From Pelagicoccus sp. SDUM812002 (GTDB lineage: Bacteria > Verrucomicrobiota > Verrucomicrobiia > Opitutales > Opitutaceae): a DNA stretch of 64,000 bases. Within the stretch, counting starts at the first letter, position 1. Each line of letters begins with the position of its first letter. The stretch lies in NCBI RefSeq assembly GCF_031127835.1, contig NZ_JARXHX010000004.1, positions 62,001-126,000 on the forward strand, written 5' to 3'. Made by a program: the position numbers and the translations under genes. This document shows, piece after piece, positions 24,832-32,666 of the stretch. The notes beneath the pieces were generated by a model. The model did no database searches, was not told the DNA's origin, and saw only the letters and a program-made list of their open reading frames with translations.

Positions 24832-26520
24832 ATGTACGAATCTCATAATCAGGCGGTTTACGACCTTTGCCAGATACATGGCCTCCTTGACCGTGCCACT
24901 CTCGACGGTCTCCAGGCTCAGGTTGGGGTAAAACAGCGTTCTTTAGCGACGCTGGTGGTAGAGGAGTCGAAGGTGAACCGTTCTGTGTTTTTGGATACGG
25001 TGGCGAGTTATTTGGGTATTCCTCGACTCAAGGACGCTCCTTACGATATACCGCTAGAGCTCGTCGAGTTGATCGAGCCGTCGCTTGCTCGTATGCACGG
25101 AGTGGTGCCGATCGAGTGCACGGAGCGGCAGTTGACGATCGTGACGTCGGATCCTTTCAACACCAGCGTAGTGGATGATGTCGCTTTCGCTGTGAATAGA
25201 GATGTTCGGTTGCTTCTCCTTGATCCAAAGGTGGTGAACGAGCTATTGGACGTATATTATCGTCCTAAGAATGTAGACTATACGGGTATTCTCGAAGAAC
25301 TGGATCTAAGGGATGTAGCGGACGAGGACCAGATGAGTCCGGACGATCTGCTCGGCATGGCGGGTGAAACTCCAATAATCCGGTTCGTTAATCTAGTACT
25401 CGCTCAAGCCATCAAGGACAAGGCATCGGATATCCACTTCGAGCCCTTTGAGAAGGAATTTAAGATCCGCTACCGCATCGATGGCGCTCTCTACGAAATG
25501 TCGCCACCTCCTCGAGAACTCGCGGTGCCGATCATCTCGCGTGTGAAGGTGCTGGGTAATCTGAACATTGCCGAGCGCCGTGTTCCTCAGGACGGAAAGG
25601 TGCGCTTAGTGGTCACTGGTCGGCACGTCGATTTACGTGTATCCACGCTTCCGACACAATTTGGAGAGAGCGTGGTGCTTCGCGTGCTGGACCAAGGCAC
25701 TACTCAATTAGAGTTGAGCTCGTTGGGAATGCCCGAGGACGTGTTGGTCGCCGTCGAGAAGGCGATTGCCCGGCCCAATGGAATTTTCATCTCTACTGGT
25801 CCGACCGGCTCCGGCAAGACGACCACGCTTTACAGTTGCTTGAAGCGCTTGAACCAAGTGGAAGCAAAGCTCATGACCGCGGAGGATCCTATCGAGTATG
25901 AGATAGACGGGATCATGCAGGTAGGCGTTAACCCTCATATTGGGCTCACATTTGCGAGCACCCTGAAGTCTTTTTTGCGTCAAGACCCGGACATCATCAT
26001 GGTTGGTGAAATCCGAGATTTGGATACGGCGCAAATAGCGATCCAAGCATCGCTTACGGGACACTTGGTGTTGAGCACGCTGCATACCAATGACGCGGCT
26101 GGCGCGATAACGCGACTCATGGATATGGGAGTAGAACCATTTCTCATCTCCTCCTCGCTCGAAGCCGTATTGGCCCAGCGACTACTGCGGAAGATATGCC
26201 CGAACTGCCGCCGCTCCTACTTACCGGATGCGGCCATGCTGCAACAATTAAACTTGGATGCGGGGGTCCTTCAGCAGAAGGAGTTCTTCCAAGGAAGCGG
26301 TTGCGGAGCATGTGCGAATACCGGCTACACAGGTCGGCAGGGGATCTTTGAGATGCTTTCTGTATCGGAATCCGTGCGCGAACTCATTAGTGAGGGCCGT
26401 CCGGCTGCAGCCATCCGCGAACAAGCTCTTAACGAAGGGATGCGTACTTTGAGAGAAGATGGCCTCCGTAACATTTTCACCGGTGTCACTTCTGTGGAAG
26501 AGGTGATACGTTACTCCTGA
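24832..26520 (+). CDS. pilB: Type IV pilus/type II secretion assembly ATPase (PilB/GspE-like)
   Basis: A 562-residue secretion ATPase. An N-terminal GSPII_E_N domain (about 1-150) is followed by the ATPase (about 180-560): Walker A GPTGSGKT at 323-330, Asp box EDPIEYEIDGIMQV, Walker B DPDIIMVGEIRD at 385-396, and His box HLVLSTLHTNDAAGA. A tetracysteine zinc site (Cys456, Cys459, Cys491, Cys494) is complete, as in PilB and GspE. It powers extension of the pilus or pseudopilus from the inner membrane. It lies 29 bp upstream of the PilC-like gene and both are probably one transcript; the secretin operon lies about 18 kb downstream. Confidence 0.93.
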   Translation: MYESHNQAVYDLCQIHGLLDRATLDGLQAQVGVKQRSLATLVVEESKVNRSVFLDTVASYLGIPRLKDAPYDIPLELVELIEPSLARMHGVVPIECTERQLTIVTSDPFNTSVVDDVAFAVNRDVRLLLLDPKVVNELLDVYYRPKNVDYTGILEELDLRDVADEDQMSPDDLLGMAGETPIIRFVNLVLAQAIKDKASDIHFEPFEKEFKIRYRIDGALYEMSPPPRELAVPIISRVKVLGNLNIAERRVPQDGKVRLVVTGRHVDLRVSTLPTQFGESVVLRVLDQGTTQLELSSLGMPEDVLVAVEKAIARPNGIFISTGPTGSGKTTTLYSCLKRLNQVEAKLMTAEDPIEYEIDGIMQVGVNPHIGLTFASTLKSFLRQDPDIIMVGEIRDLDTAQIAIQASLTGHLVLSTLHTNDAAGAITRLMDMGVEPFLISSSLEAVLAQRLLRKICPNCRRSYLPDAAMLQQLNLDAGVLQQKEFFQGSGCGACANTGYTGRQGIFEMLSVSESVRELISEGRPAAAIREQALNEGMRTLREDGLRNIFTGVTSVEEVIRYS

Positions 26521-26549
26521 CCGCTCGTCTGTAGGGGGTCTCAACTGAT

Positions 26550-27815
26550 ATGTCGAAATTTAGGTTCATCGCGATAGATTCGGAAGGCAAGGAGCGGAAG
26601 GGCATTGTCGAAGGGGCGTCTCGCCAACAGGCGGTTAAGCAGATCCGCAGCTACGGCCTGACTCCGGCTCGCGTTTCCGTGGTAAAGCCGACAGGCGCGA
26701 ACGATACCTCTGCGAGCATGACTGGCGAAAGGCTGGCGAAGGCGAGCAAGAAGCCGATGTATTTCGGTTCCGCGGTCAAGAAGAAGGCGTTGTCCGAGTT
26801 TACTCGAAAGTTGGCCACGCTCCTGCAAGCGGGCTTGACCTTGGTACGATCGCTTGAGGTCTTGAAAGATCAAGAGAAGAACGTCATATTTCGTTGGATA
26901 CAAAACTCTATTATCGAGAGTATTCAGTCAGGTAGCACGTTTTCAGATGCCTTGGCAGGTTTCCCCAAGGAATTCGATTTTCTTTATGTAAACATGGCCC
27001 GAGCGGGTGAGGCCAGTGGCATGTTGGAGGTGTCGCTTGCTAGGCTGGCAACTTATTTGGAGAAGACGGAGCGGATGAAGTCGAGATTGGCCTCGGCGAT
27101 GACATATCCCACTGTGGTCATGTGTATCTCATTCGTGATCGTGATGTTTTTGCTCATTTTCGTCGTTCCGAAATTCGAGCAAATCTTCATCGAGGAAATC
27201 GGAGAAGATAAGATGCCGGTGCTGACGGTTTATGTGCTGGCAGTGAGCAAGTTCATCGTGGCTTATTGGTATGCCATTTTTGGAGGGCTAATCGGACTTT
27301 TCGTCTCCAAGCGACTATTTGGAGCTACCAGTATGGGTAGAAGCTTCTATGATTGGTTGAAGCTCAAGTTTGTCGGAATTGGCGATCTTTGTACCAAGAT
27401 TTACGTGATCCGGTTTTCTAGAACTTTGGGAACGTTGATCGAGAGCAGCGTGCCGATTTTGGAAGCGCTTCGAATTACTCGCGACGCTTGCGGCAACAAG
27501 CATGTGATGAATGCGGTAGAAACGGTTCGTAACAGGGTAAAGGATGGCGAAGGAATCGCGTCGACTTTGTTGGGTACAAAAATTTTTCCCACTATGGTGA
27601 CCTCCATGGTAGAGGTCGGCGAGGAGACTGGAGACTTGCCGGAAATGCTGGGACAGATCGCGGACATTTACGACGAGGAGGTCGACAATTCAATTTCCAG
27701 CCTGACTGCTATGGTGCAGCCGTTGATGATCGTTATTCTCGCGGTTGCGGTTGTGTTGATCGTCTTGGCCCTCTTCCTGCCCTTTATGTCGATCATGCAA
27801 AGTCTCAACGTTTAG
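26550..27815 (+). CDS. pilC: Type IV pilus/type II secretion inner-membrane platform protein (PilC/GspF-like)
   Basis: A 421-residue protein with two T2SSF domains (about 85-205 and 285-410) and three strong membrane segments (about 185-205, 230-250, 388-415). Typical pieces are FTRKLATLLQAGLTLVRSLE, NMARAGEASGMLEVSLARLA and, in the second repeat, FSRTLGTLIESSVPILEAL and MVEVGEETGDLPEMLGQIAD. The first 80 residues hold the usual GspF N-terminal beta-rich part (FRFIAIDSEGKERKGIVEG). It forms the inner-membrane platform on which the PilB ATPase acts. Confidence 0.93.
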   Translation: MSKFRFIAIDSEGKERKGIVEGASRQQAVKQIRSYGLTPARVSVVKPTGANDTSASMTGERLAKASKKPMYFGSAVKKKALSEFTRKLATLLQAGLTLVRSLEVLKDQEKNVIFRWIQNSIIESIQSGSTFSDALAGFPKEFDFLYVNMARAGEASGMLEVSLARLATYLEKTERMKSRLASAMTYPTVVMCISFVIVMFLLIFVVPKFEQIFIEEIGEDKMPVLTVYVLAVSKFIVAYWYAIFGGLIGLFVSKRLFGATSMGRSFYDWLKLKFVGIGDLCTKIYVIRFSRTLGTLIESSVPILEALRITRDACGNKHVMNAVETVRNRVKDGEGIASTLLGTKIFPTMVTSMVEVGEETGDLPEMLGQIADIYDEEVDNSISSLTAMVQPLMIVILAVAVVLIVLALFLPFMSIMQSLNV

Positions 27816-27834
27816 CGGATTGATACCGTTCTAA

Positions 27835-28311
27835 TTATCGTTTCGATAAAGCGGCTCGGACAGCCTTCAGGTCGATTTGGGCACCGGGGCGAATGTTGTT
27901 CTCGCTGTACCAGCGGTGGCGGGTTTCCAAAGCGTAAAGCATGTCTTCGCGGATGGACTTTCGAGCTAGGGTGTCTCGTGGGTACATCGGATAGACTTCT
28001 CGAAGAACCCCATCAGCAGTGAAGAAGCCGATGTCGATCGGGAAATCGACGTTCTTCATCCAGTAGGACATGCGTTGCGGTTCTTGGTATACGAAAAGCA
28101 TGCCGTGGTTGTCGGCAATCCCCTCACGTCCCATTAACCCCATACGTTGTTCGCTCTGCGTGATAGCGAACTCGATGGTCAAGCTCTTGTCACCGAGAGA
28201 AATTTCGACGGGTCCCGCTTGACTAACGCTTTCTTCCTGAGAGCAGCCAGTGAGCAAAGTTGAGGCGACGAGTGAGAGAAACGCAAGTAAAGGAACGGCC
28301 GGGAATTTCAT
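27835..28311 (-). CDS. DUF192 family lipoprotein
   Basis: A 158-residue protein with a lipoprotein signal (TLLTGC) and one DUF192 domain (PF02643). Family motifs are LTIEFAITQSEQRMGLMGR, the core GMLFVYQEPQRMSYWMKNVDFPIDIGF (read in two parts) and YALET. The start at 28311 is chosen because it places the signal peptide at the N-terminus and drops 13 polar residues. Function of the family is unknown. It converges on the PilC-like gene with 19 bp between stops. Confidence 0.88.
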   Translation of the reverse strand: MKFPAVPLLAFLSLVASTLLTGCSQEESVSQAGPVEISLGDKSLTIEFAITQSEQRMGLMGREGIADNHGMLFVYQEPQRMSYWMKNVDFPIDIGFFTADGVLREVYPMYPRDTLARKSIREDMLYALETRHRWYSENNIRPGAQIDLKAVRAALSKR

Positions 28312-28382
28312 ATCTGACGTGATGCTTTTGCTTTCCCTGTGGAGGAGCAAGCGAGAATCCGTCCATTTTCCCTGTGATCAGG

Positions 28383-28422
28383 CCTAAAAAGTTGCCAGGC
28401 CGTCGAGGGGGACGACCTGGCA
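28383..28422 (-). terminator. rho-independent terminator, minus strand
   Basis: A 12-bp stem (TGCCAGGCCGTC / GACGACCTGGCA, one G-T-type mismatch) with a 6-nt loop at 28393-28422. On the minus strand it is followed, after two bases, by TTTTT (28386-28390). This is the classical layout of an intrinsic terminator for leftward transcription. The nearest recognised leftward gene upstream is rsmA, ending at 28989, so the transcript of the trpC-rsmA run could have a 3'-UTR of about 570 nt that is antisense to two small plus-strand ORFs. Confidence 0.7.
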
Positions 28423-28571
28423 GGGTGGTGTGTGGGTGGGAAATTTTGAAACTATGCTCAAGCTAGCCCGTGGGGTTTGCTTTTTCAAGCGTCGTTTTAT
28501 TTTTAAGGAAAAGTGAATTTGTTTAAAGGGTAAGACAGGGGATGTCCTATGCACGATGGTAAATTCCTTGC

Positions 28572-28838
28572 ATGAACTCCATCAATCGATTCGAAGAAAC
28601 TTGGACCCCTCAGTGGGACCTAGGCCTGCAAGATGAATTTGGATTTTCCTTCGGCGCGAGCGAAGGTGAATTCTCTGAACAATTGTCCAAGCGTCCGAAT
28701 GCCTGGGCTTTGGCACAAGGCGAGGTACTCAACCGGCAAAGTCCGGTGGATGCTCGGGTAGAGAGCGAAGCTGCGAACCGAGCAAACTTGGTACGCTTTT
28801 TGGAAGCCCTCAGCGTGGAGATTGCTAGCAATGAGTAG
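28572..28838 (+). CDS. Hypothetical small acidic protein
   Basis: An 88-residue acidic protein without a recognised family, signal peptide or membrane segment. It starts Met-Asn-Ser-Ile and is rich in Glu, Gln, Trp and Phe in the first half (WTPQWDLGLQDEFGFSFG), with a helical second half (ESEAANRANLVRFLEALSVE). An ATG in good context and a frame open across the stretch favour a real gene, but there is no family evidence. Its stop overlaps the start of a 53-codon basic ORF. Confidence 0.5.
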   Translation: MNSINRFEETWTPQWDLGLQDEFGFSFGASEGEFSEQLSKRPNAWALAQGEVLNRQSPVDARVESEAANRANLVRFLEALSVEIASNE

Positions 28839-28992
28839 CGAAGACAGAAGCATTCTATCAATTGACAGTCGCAGCCAGAACATGATGCGCCGTCTCCTTG
28901 TCATTCCTCGGTGGATACGGGAGAGACGTCAGCGTCGCCTGTTACTCGGATCGAGCGGTTGCTTGGTAAAAGCGACAGACTGGGTTTCTTAG
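28831..28992 (+). CDS. Hypothetical very small basic protein
   Basis: A 53-codon ORF whose ATG lies inside the end of the preceding small gene (ATGAGTAG overlap), which suggests translational coupling. The product is Arg-rich (MMRRLLVIPRWIRERRQRRL). Its stop overlaps the last codon region of rsmA on the opposite strand by 4 bp. The acidic-then-basic arrangement recalls small paired systems, but neither sequence matches a family I know. Could also be a chance ORF. Confidence 0.3.
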   Translation: MSSEDRSILSIDSRSQNMMRRLLVIPRWIRERRQRRLLLGSSGCLVKATDWVS

Positions 28993-29813
28993 CAAATCAG
29001 CTTTTCTAGTGAAATCCACTTTTCGGCATCGATTTGCTCTGGCCGGGCAGAGGGATCGATGCCGATGGATTGAAGGCTCTCTAGCCAGTGAGAGGCTGTA
29101 TCCGAATTTGACTTACGGAGCAGCGACGAGATTTGCTTGCGGCGCTGCTGGAAGATTTCTCGGATGAGCTGCGTACTCTGGGGGCGAAAGCGGAACGGGG
29201 CAGCTTTTCGTCTTAAATGAAGAAGGGTAGATCCGACGTCTGGTTTTGGATAGAAGCAGGATCCGGAGACGTCATGCCCGGGAAGTACGTCGAAAGCGGC
29301 GTGTAGGAAAATACTGATTGCTCCAAATTGCTTGGTCCCGGCTTTCGCGGCGTAGCGTTGGGCAGCTTCTTTTTGTAGCATCAGGGTCATGACGCACGGA
29401 AGTCGGTCCTCGAGGACCGTGGCCATCCAAGGCGTGGAAATGGCGTAGGGCAGGTTAGCTACTATCTTGTAGTCAGAGACATCGGCTGGCAAATCGCCGA
29501 GTGGGTGGACTAGGGCATCGCCTTTGATGAGGTGAAGGCGCGATTCGTTGTTCGCGATCGCTTCAACATGGGAGCCGAGAACAGGATCTTTTTCGACTGC
29601 GTGAACGATAGCTCCTGCGTCGAGAAGAGCCTGGGTGAGCGTTCCGAGACCAGGGCCGATTTCGACAACGTGGTCACCCTCTTTAACCTCTGCGAGTTCG
29701 AGGGACTTGCGGACAATATTTCCGTCGATGAGGAAATTCTGGCCCAATTGTTTTTTTGGGCGGTGTCCGAGCTGCTCGAGCAGAACGCGAGTTTGAGAGG
29801 GAGAGAGCGGCAT
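28989..29813 (-). CDS. rsmA: 16S rRNA (adenine(1518)-N6/adenine(1519)-N6)-dimethyltransferase
   Basis: A 274-residue KsgA/RsmA. SAM-binding motif VVEIGPGLGTLTQALLDAG (motif I) and acidic residue VEKD (motif II) are intact, with the N6-adenine methylase motif NLPYAIST (motif IV). The N-terminal signature RPKKQLGQNFLIDGNIVRKS is typical, and the C-terminal helical domain (RFRPQSTQLIREIFQQRRKQ) is complete. It dimethylates two adjacent adenosines in helix 45 of 16S rRNA late in 30S assembly. It follows trpC by 33 bp and is probably co-transcribed with it. Confidence 0.96.
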   Translation of the reverse strand: MPLSPSQTRVLLEQLGHRPKKQLGQNFLIDGNIVRKSLELAEVKEGDHVVEIGPGLGTLTQALLDAGAIVHAVEKDPVLGSHVEAIANNESRLHLIKGDALVHPLGDLPADVSDYKIVANLPYAISTPWMATVLEDRLPCVMTLMLQKEAAQRYAAKAGTKQFGAISIFLHAAFDVLPGHDVSGSCFYPKPDVGSTLLHLRRKAAPFRFRPQSTQLIREIFQQRRKQISSLLRKSNSDTASHWLESLQSIGIDPSARPEQIDAEKWISLEKLIC

Positions 29814-29846
29814 GTGTAGAGGCTGATTCGATTACTGAATTCGAAT

Positions 29847-30641
29847 TCAGGCATTGTGGAAATCTGCCATTAGCCGTGCGGTGTCTGGCGCCTTCATGAG
29901 AGCCTCACCGACGAGTATGGCTTTCGCTCCGCAGGCCCGCACGCGTGCTGCGTCTACACCGGTCCAGATTCCAGATTCGGAGATGGCGACGACGTCTTTG
30001 GGGAATTGTGGAATAAGACGCTCGGAAAAGGCTAGGTCGGTGGTGAACTTTGCGAGGTCGCGGTTGTTTACGCCGACAATCTTGGCGTCCTGAGCGACGG
30101 CGCGTTCGAGCTCGGACTCGGTGTGGATTTCGTAGAGCGAATCGAGGCCGGCGAGATCCGCTGCCCGCCGCAGAGTCGTCATTTGCTCGTCTGTGAGGGC
30201 TCTCACGATAATGAGGATAGCGGAGGCACCTGCTTGAGCAGCTTCGAGGACTTGGATCGGGTGGATCATGAAGTCTTTGCGCAGGCATGGAATACCTCTC
30301 TTCTCCGCGCGAAATTTTGTGGTGACAGAACTGAGATCCTTCAATTCGCCACCGAAATATTTGTTGTCGGTGAGGATCGAAAGGCAGTCGCCTCCGGCGG
30401 AGAGGTACTTATCAGCTTGTTCGACAGAGGGGCCAAGGTCTTTGATTTGACCAGCGGAAGGGGAACGACGTTTGATTTCGGAGATGACTGCGAGGCCAGT
30501 GGGAGCTTTGAGTGCCTGGAGAAAGGATCCACGTTGCTCGGCTTCCGCAGCGAAAACTGCCAGTTCGTGGTCGGCCACATCGCGGATGCAATCCGCAATC
30601 TCTTGAGCCTTCCAGTTCATGATCTCTGTGAGTTTATCCAT
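29847..30641 (-). CDS. trpC: Indole-3-glycerol phosphate synthase
   Basis: A 264-residue TrpC TIM-barrel enzyme of tryptophan synthesis; it converts CdRP to indole-3-glycerol phosphate. Diagnostic stretches: VISEIKRRSPSAGQI (strand 1, catalytic Glu/Lys), PCLRKDFMIHPIQV (catalytic Lys), VGVNNRDLAKFTTD and VAISESGIW. The fold is complete, with no fused TrpF. Other trp genes are not in the window, so the pathway genes are dispersed, as often seen outside enteric bacteria. Confidence 0.96.
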   Translation of the reverse strand: MDKLTEIMNWKAQEIADCIRDVADHELAVFAAEAEQRGSFLQALKAPTGLAVISEIKRRSPSAGQIKDLGPSVEQADKYLSAGGDCLSILTDNKYFGGELKDLSSVTTKFRAEKRGIPCLRKDFMIHPIQVLEAAQAGASAILIIVRALTDEQMTTLRRAADLAGLDSLYEIHTESELERAVAQDAKIVGVNNRDLAKFTTDLAFSERLIPQFPKDVVAISESGIWTGVDAARVRACGAKAILVGEALMKAPDTARLMADFHNA

Positions 30642-30722
30642 CGTTTCTTAGCTTGTGGAATGAGGGAAGTTGCGAGCTTCCGAGGGGATGGCGAACGTTT
30701 TTTTTGATGTGGCGAACGTACG

Positions 30723-32114
30723 CTAGAGGAGGGGGGCGATGAGTCGGCTAAGGTCTTCGATTAAGCCTTTGATGTAGCGCTTGCGTTCTAGGTCCTCAGG
30801 TTGAAGTTCAATGCAGCGCGTGGTTATATCTTGTATCCAGTTTCGCACTTCGGTGATGTCGTTTGGAGAGTAGAAGAAGGCGGCGACCTCGAAGTTAACG
30901 AAAAGGCTACGCAGGTCCATGTTGGCGGAGCCGGTCATCGCCAGCTTCTCGTCGATGAGCATGGCTTTTCCATGCATCATTTCTCGTTGGTAGGCTAGCA
31001 CCTTGACTCCAGAATCCTGCAGCTCGCGCAGAAATTGGCGACGGGCAAGGTCTGTGATCCGATGATTGGATCGTCGGGGAACGATGATCGTAACCTCTTT
31101 TCCTGTGCGAGCCTTGACGCTGAGGGTGCGTTGCAGAACTTCGTCTGGAATAAAGTAGGGAGTCACGATAGTTACGGAACGCTCGGCGTCCTGAACGCTT
31201 GCGAGCACTTTTTCGTAGAGTGGGTCATCAGGGGTGTCGGGACCGCTCGCCATGATTTCGATCGTCGATTCGCCACCCTCGACGGGATTTACGACAGATT
31301 GGGGGATTGCTTTGTATCCACGTTTACGTGACGCGAAGGCCCAGTCTTCTTCGAATATGGTATTGAGGGCTGAAACAGCGGGTCCTGCGATCTTGACGCC
31401 AAAATCTGTCCATCGGCTTTTGGATCGGTTCGGGCCCATGTACTCTCGACCGATATTGCGTCCGCCGACAATGGCGGACTCTTTATCGAATATGGCGATC
31501 TTGCGGTGGTTTCGTAGGTTGGTTGCACCAGGAAATGCGATCGGAAAAACTGGCATGAATCGCTCTATCTTTCCGCCCGCTTTCTCTAGTTCCAGTATGT
31601 ACAGGGTCTTTTTACCGAACGATCCGATCGCGTCGAGGAGCAGTCGCACTGCGATGCCTTCTATAGCCTTACGTGACAGCTCTTTAACTACACGTCTGCC
31701 CACTGCGTCGTGACTTAGGATGAAAGTGGTGATGTCGATCGACGTTTTGGCATTTTGTATTGATTCTATCAATACATCATAGGCGTCGGTCGCATCGGGA
31801 AGGAAACGTGTTGTGTTGCCATGCGCCAGTAAGCCAAATGGGGAATTTTCGATAAAGTCTTGGTCGTACTCGTTGGGATGGAGACTGAGGGATCGTTTGT
31901 CGCTAGTGAGCTTTTTGATTTTCCGGCCACCGATTAGGAGAAATAGGGGCACGCCTATGTAGGGGGCGAGGATGATGATAAGCAGCCACGCGAAAGTATT
32001 GCTCGGTCGCCTTTTCTCCCGCATAAGACGGGCAATCAAGATAACACCGAGGCCGAGACCGATAATCGCGCCAAGATGGGGAAGGATACTTTCGATGAGG
32101 AAGTCGGGAGCCAT
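30723..32114 (-). CDS. cls: Cardiolipin synthase (ClsA-like)
   Basis: A 463-residue phospholipase-D-family cardiolipin synthase. Two N-terminal membrane segments (about 12-30, 42-62; WLLIIILAPYIGVPLFLLIG) precede two PLD catalytic motifs: NHRKIAIFDKESAIVGGRN and MHGKAMLIDEKLAMTGSANMD, both HxKxxxxD. It condenses two phosphatidylglycerols to cardiolipin and glycerol at the inner membrane. It sits 15 bp downstream of the alkyltransferase gene in a minus-strand run with trpC and rsmA. Confidence 0.93.
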   Translation of the reverse strand: MAPDFLIESILPHLGAIIGLGLGVILIARLMREKRRPSNTFAWLLIIILAPYIGVPLFLLIGGRKIKKLTSDKRSLSLHPNEYDQDFIENSPFGLLAHGNTTRFLPDATDAYDVLIESIQNAKTSIDITTFILSHDAVGRRVVKELSRKAIEGIAVRLLLDAIGSFGKKTLYILELEKAGGKIERFMPVFPIAFPGATNLRNHRKIAIFDKESAIVGGRNIGREYMGPNRSKSRWTDFGVKIAGPAVSALNTIFEEDWAFASRKRGYKAIPQSVVNPVEGGESTIEIMASGPDTPDDPLYEKVLASVQDAERSVTIVTPYFIPDEVLQRTLSVKARTGKEVTIIVPRRSNHRITDLARRQFLRELQDSGVKVLAYQREMMHGKAMLIDEKLAMTGSANMDLRSLFVNFEVAAFFYSPNDITEVRNWIQDITTRCIELQPEDLERKRYIKGLIEDLSRLIAPLL

Positions 32115-32129
32115 TAATAGGGTCTTGGC

Positions 32130-32609
32130 TCAGCCAAGGGGAAGGGCTATGCCTTCGTGTTCGAGCATCCATTGTTTTCGCCATAATCCGCAAGCATATC
32201 CTATGAGGGTTTTTCCGGAGCCGATCACTCGGTGGCAAGGTATGATGATTGGTAGTGGATTTCGGTTATTGGCTCCGCCGACTGCTCTCGCTGCCGTAGG
32301 TTGCCCCAGTTCCGCCGCAATTTGTCCGTAAGATTTAGTTGCGCCGAATGGTATGGCGATCAATCGTTGCCACACTCGTTTTTGAAACTGGGTTCCGATG
32401 GGTGCCGTCCGGCAATTGAATCGCGTCAGTTGACCGGAAAAGTAAGCGTCCAGTTCTTCGAGCGATTGCTCGATGTGACGATTCGGGCGAAAGCTCGTTG
32501 GTTCTTTGCTTGCCACTCGTTTGTCTACAAAAGCCACGCTGACCAGCCCCTCGGCATTAGCGAGAATACGGCAAGTGCCAAGCGGGCTATCGAGTAGGGC
32601 TTCGTCCAC
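32130..32609 (-). CDS. ogt: Methylated-DNA--[protein]-cysteine S-methyltransferase
   Basis: A 159-residue O6-alkylguanine DNA alkyltransferase. The active-site motif IIIPCHRVIG contains the acceptor cysteine, preceded by the DNA-binding helix region (FGATKSYGQIAAELG) with the conserved ARAVGGANNRNPLP. The N-terminal RNase H-like domain is short. The start is GTG. The enzyme removes alkyl groups from O6-guanine in a suicidal reaction. No Ada regulatory domain is present, so it is the Ogt/DAT type. Confidence 0.94.
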   Translation of the reverse strand: MDEALLDSPLGTCRILANAEGLVSVAFVDKRVASKEPTSFRPNRHIEQSLEELDAYFSGQLTRFNCRTAPIGTQFQKRVWQRLIAIPFGATKSYGQIAAELGQPTAARAVGGANNRNPLPIIIPCHRVIGSGKTLIGYACGLWRKQWMLEHEGIALPLG

Positions 32610-32666
32610 GGTGGCATTATTCTTGCCCCCTGTTCGTCAAGGAAGCAAACCATTCTATGCCAGCGA

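Noticed and set aside
28423-28571. Possible SRP RNA, 6S RNA or tmRNA before the minus-strand terminator
   Set aside because: No GGAAGCAGCA-like SRP core, no tmRNA ends or tag frame, and no clear 6S-like long bubble hairpin could be found by eye.
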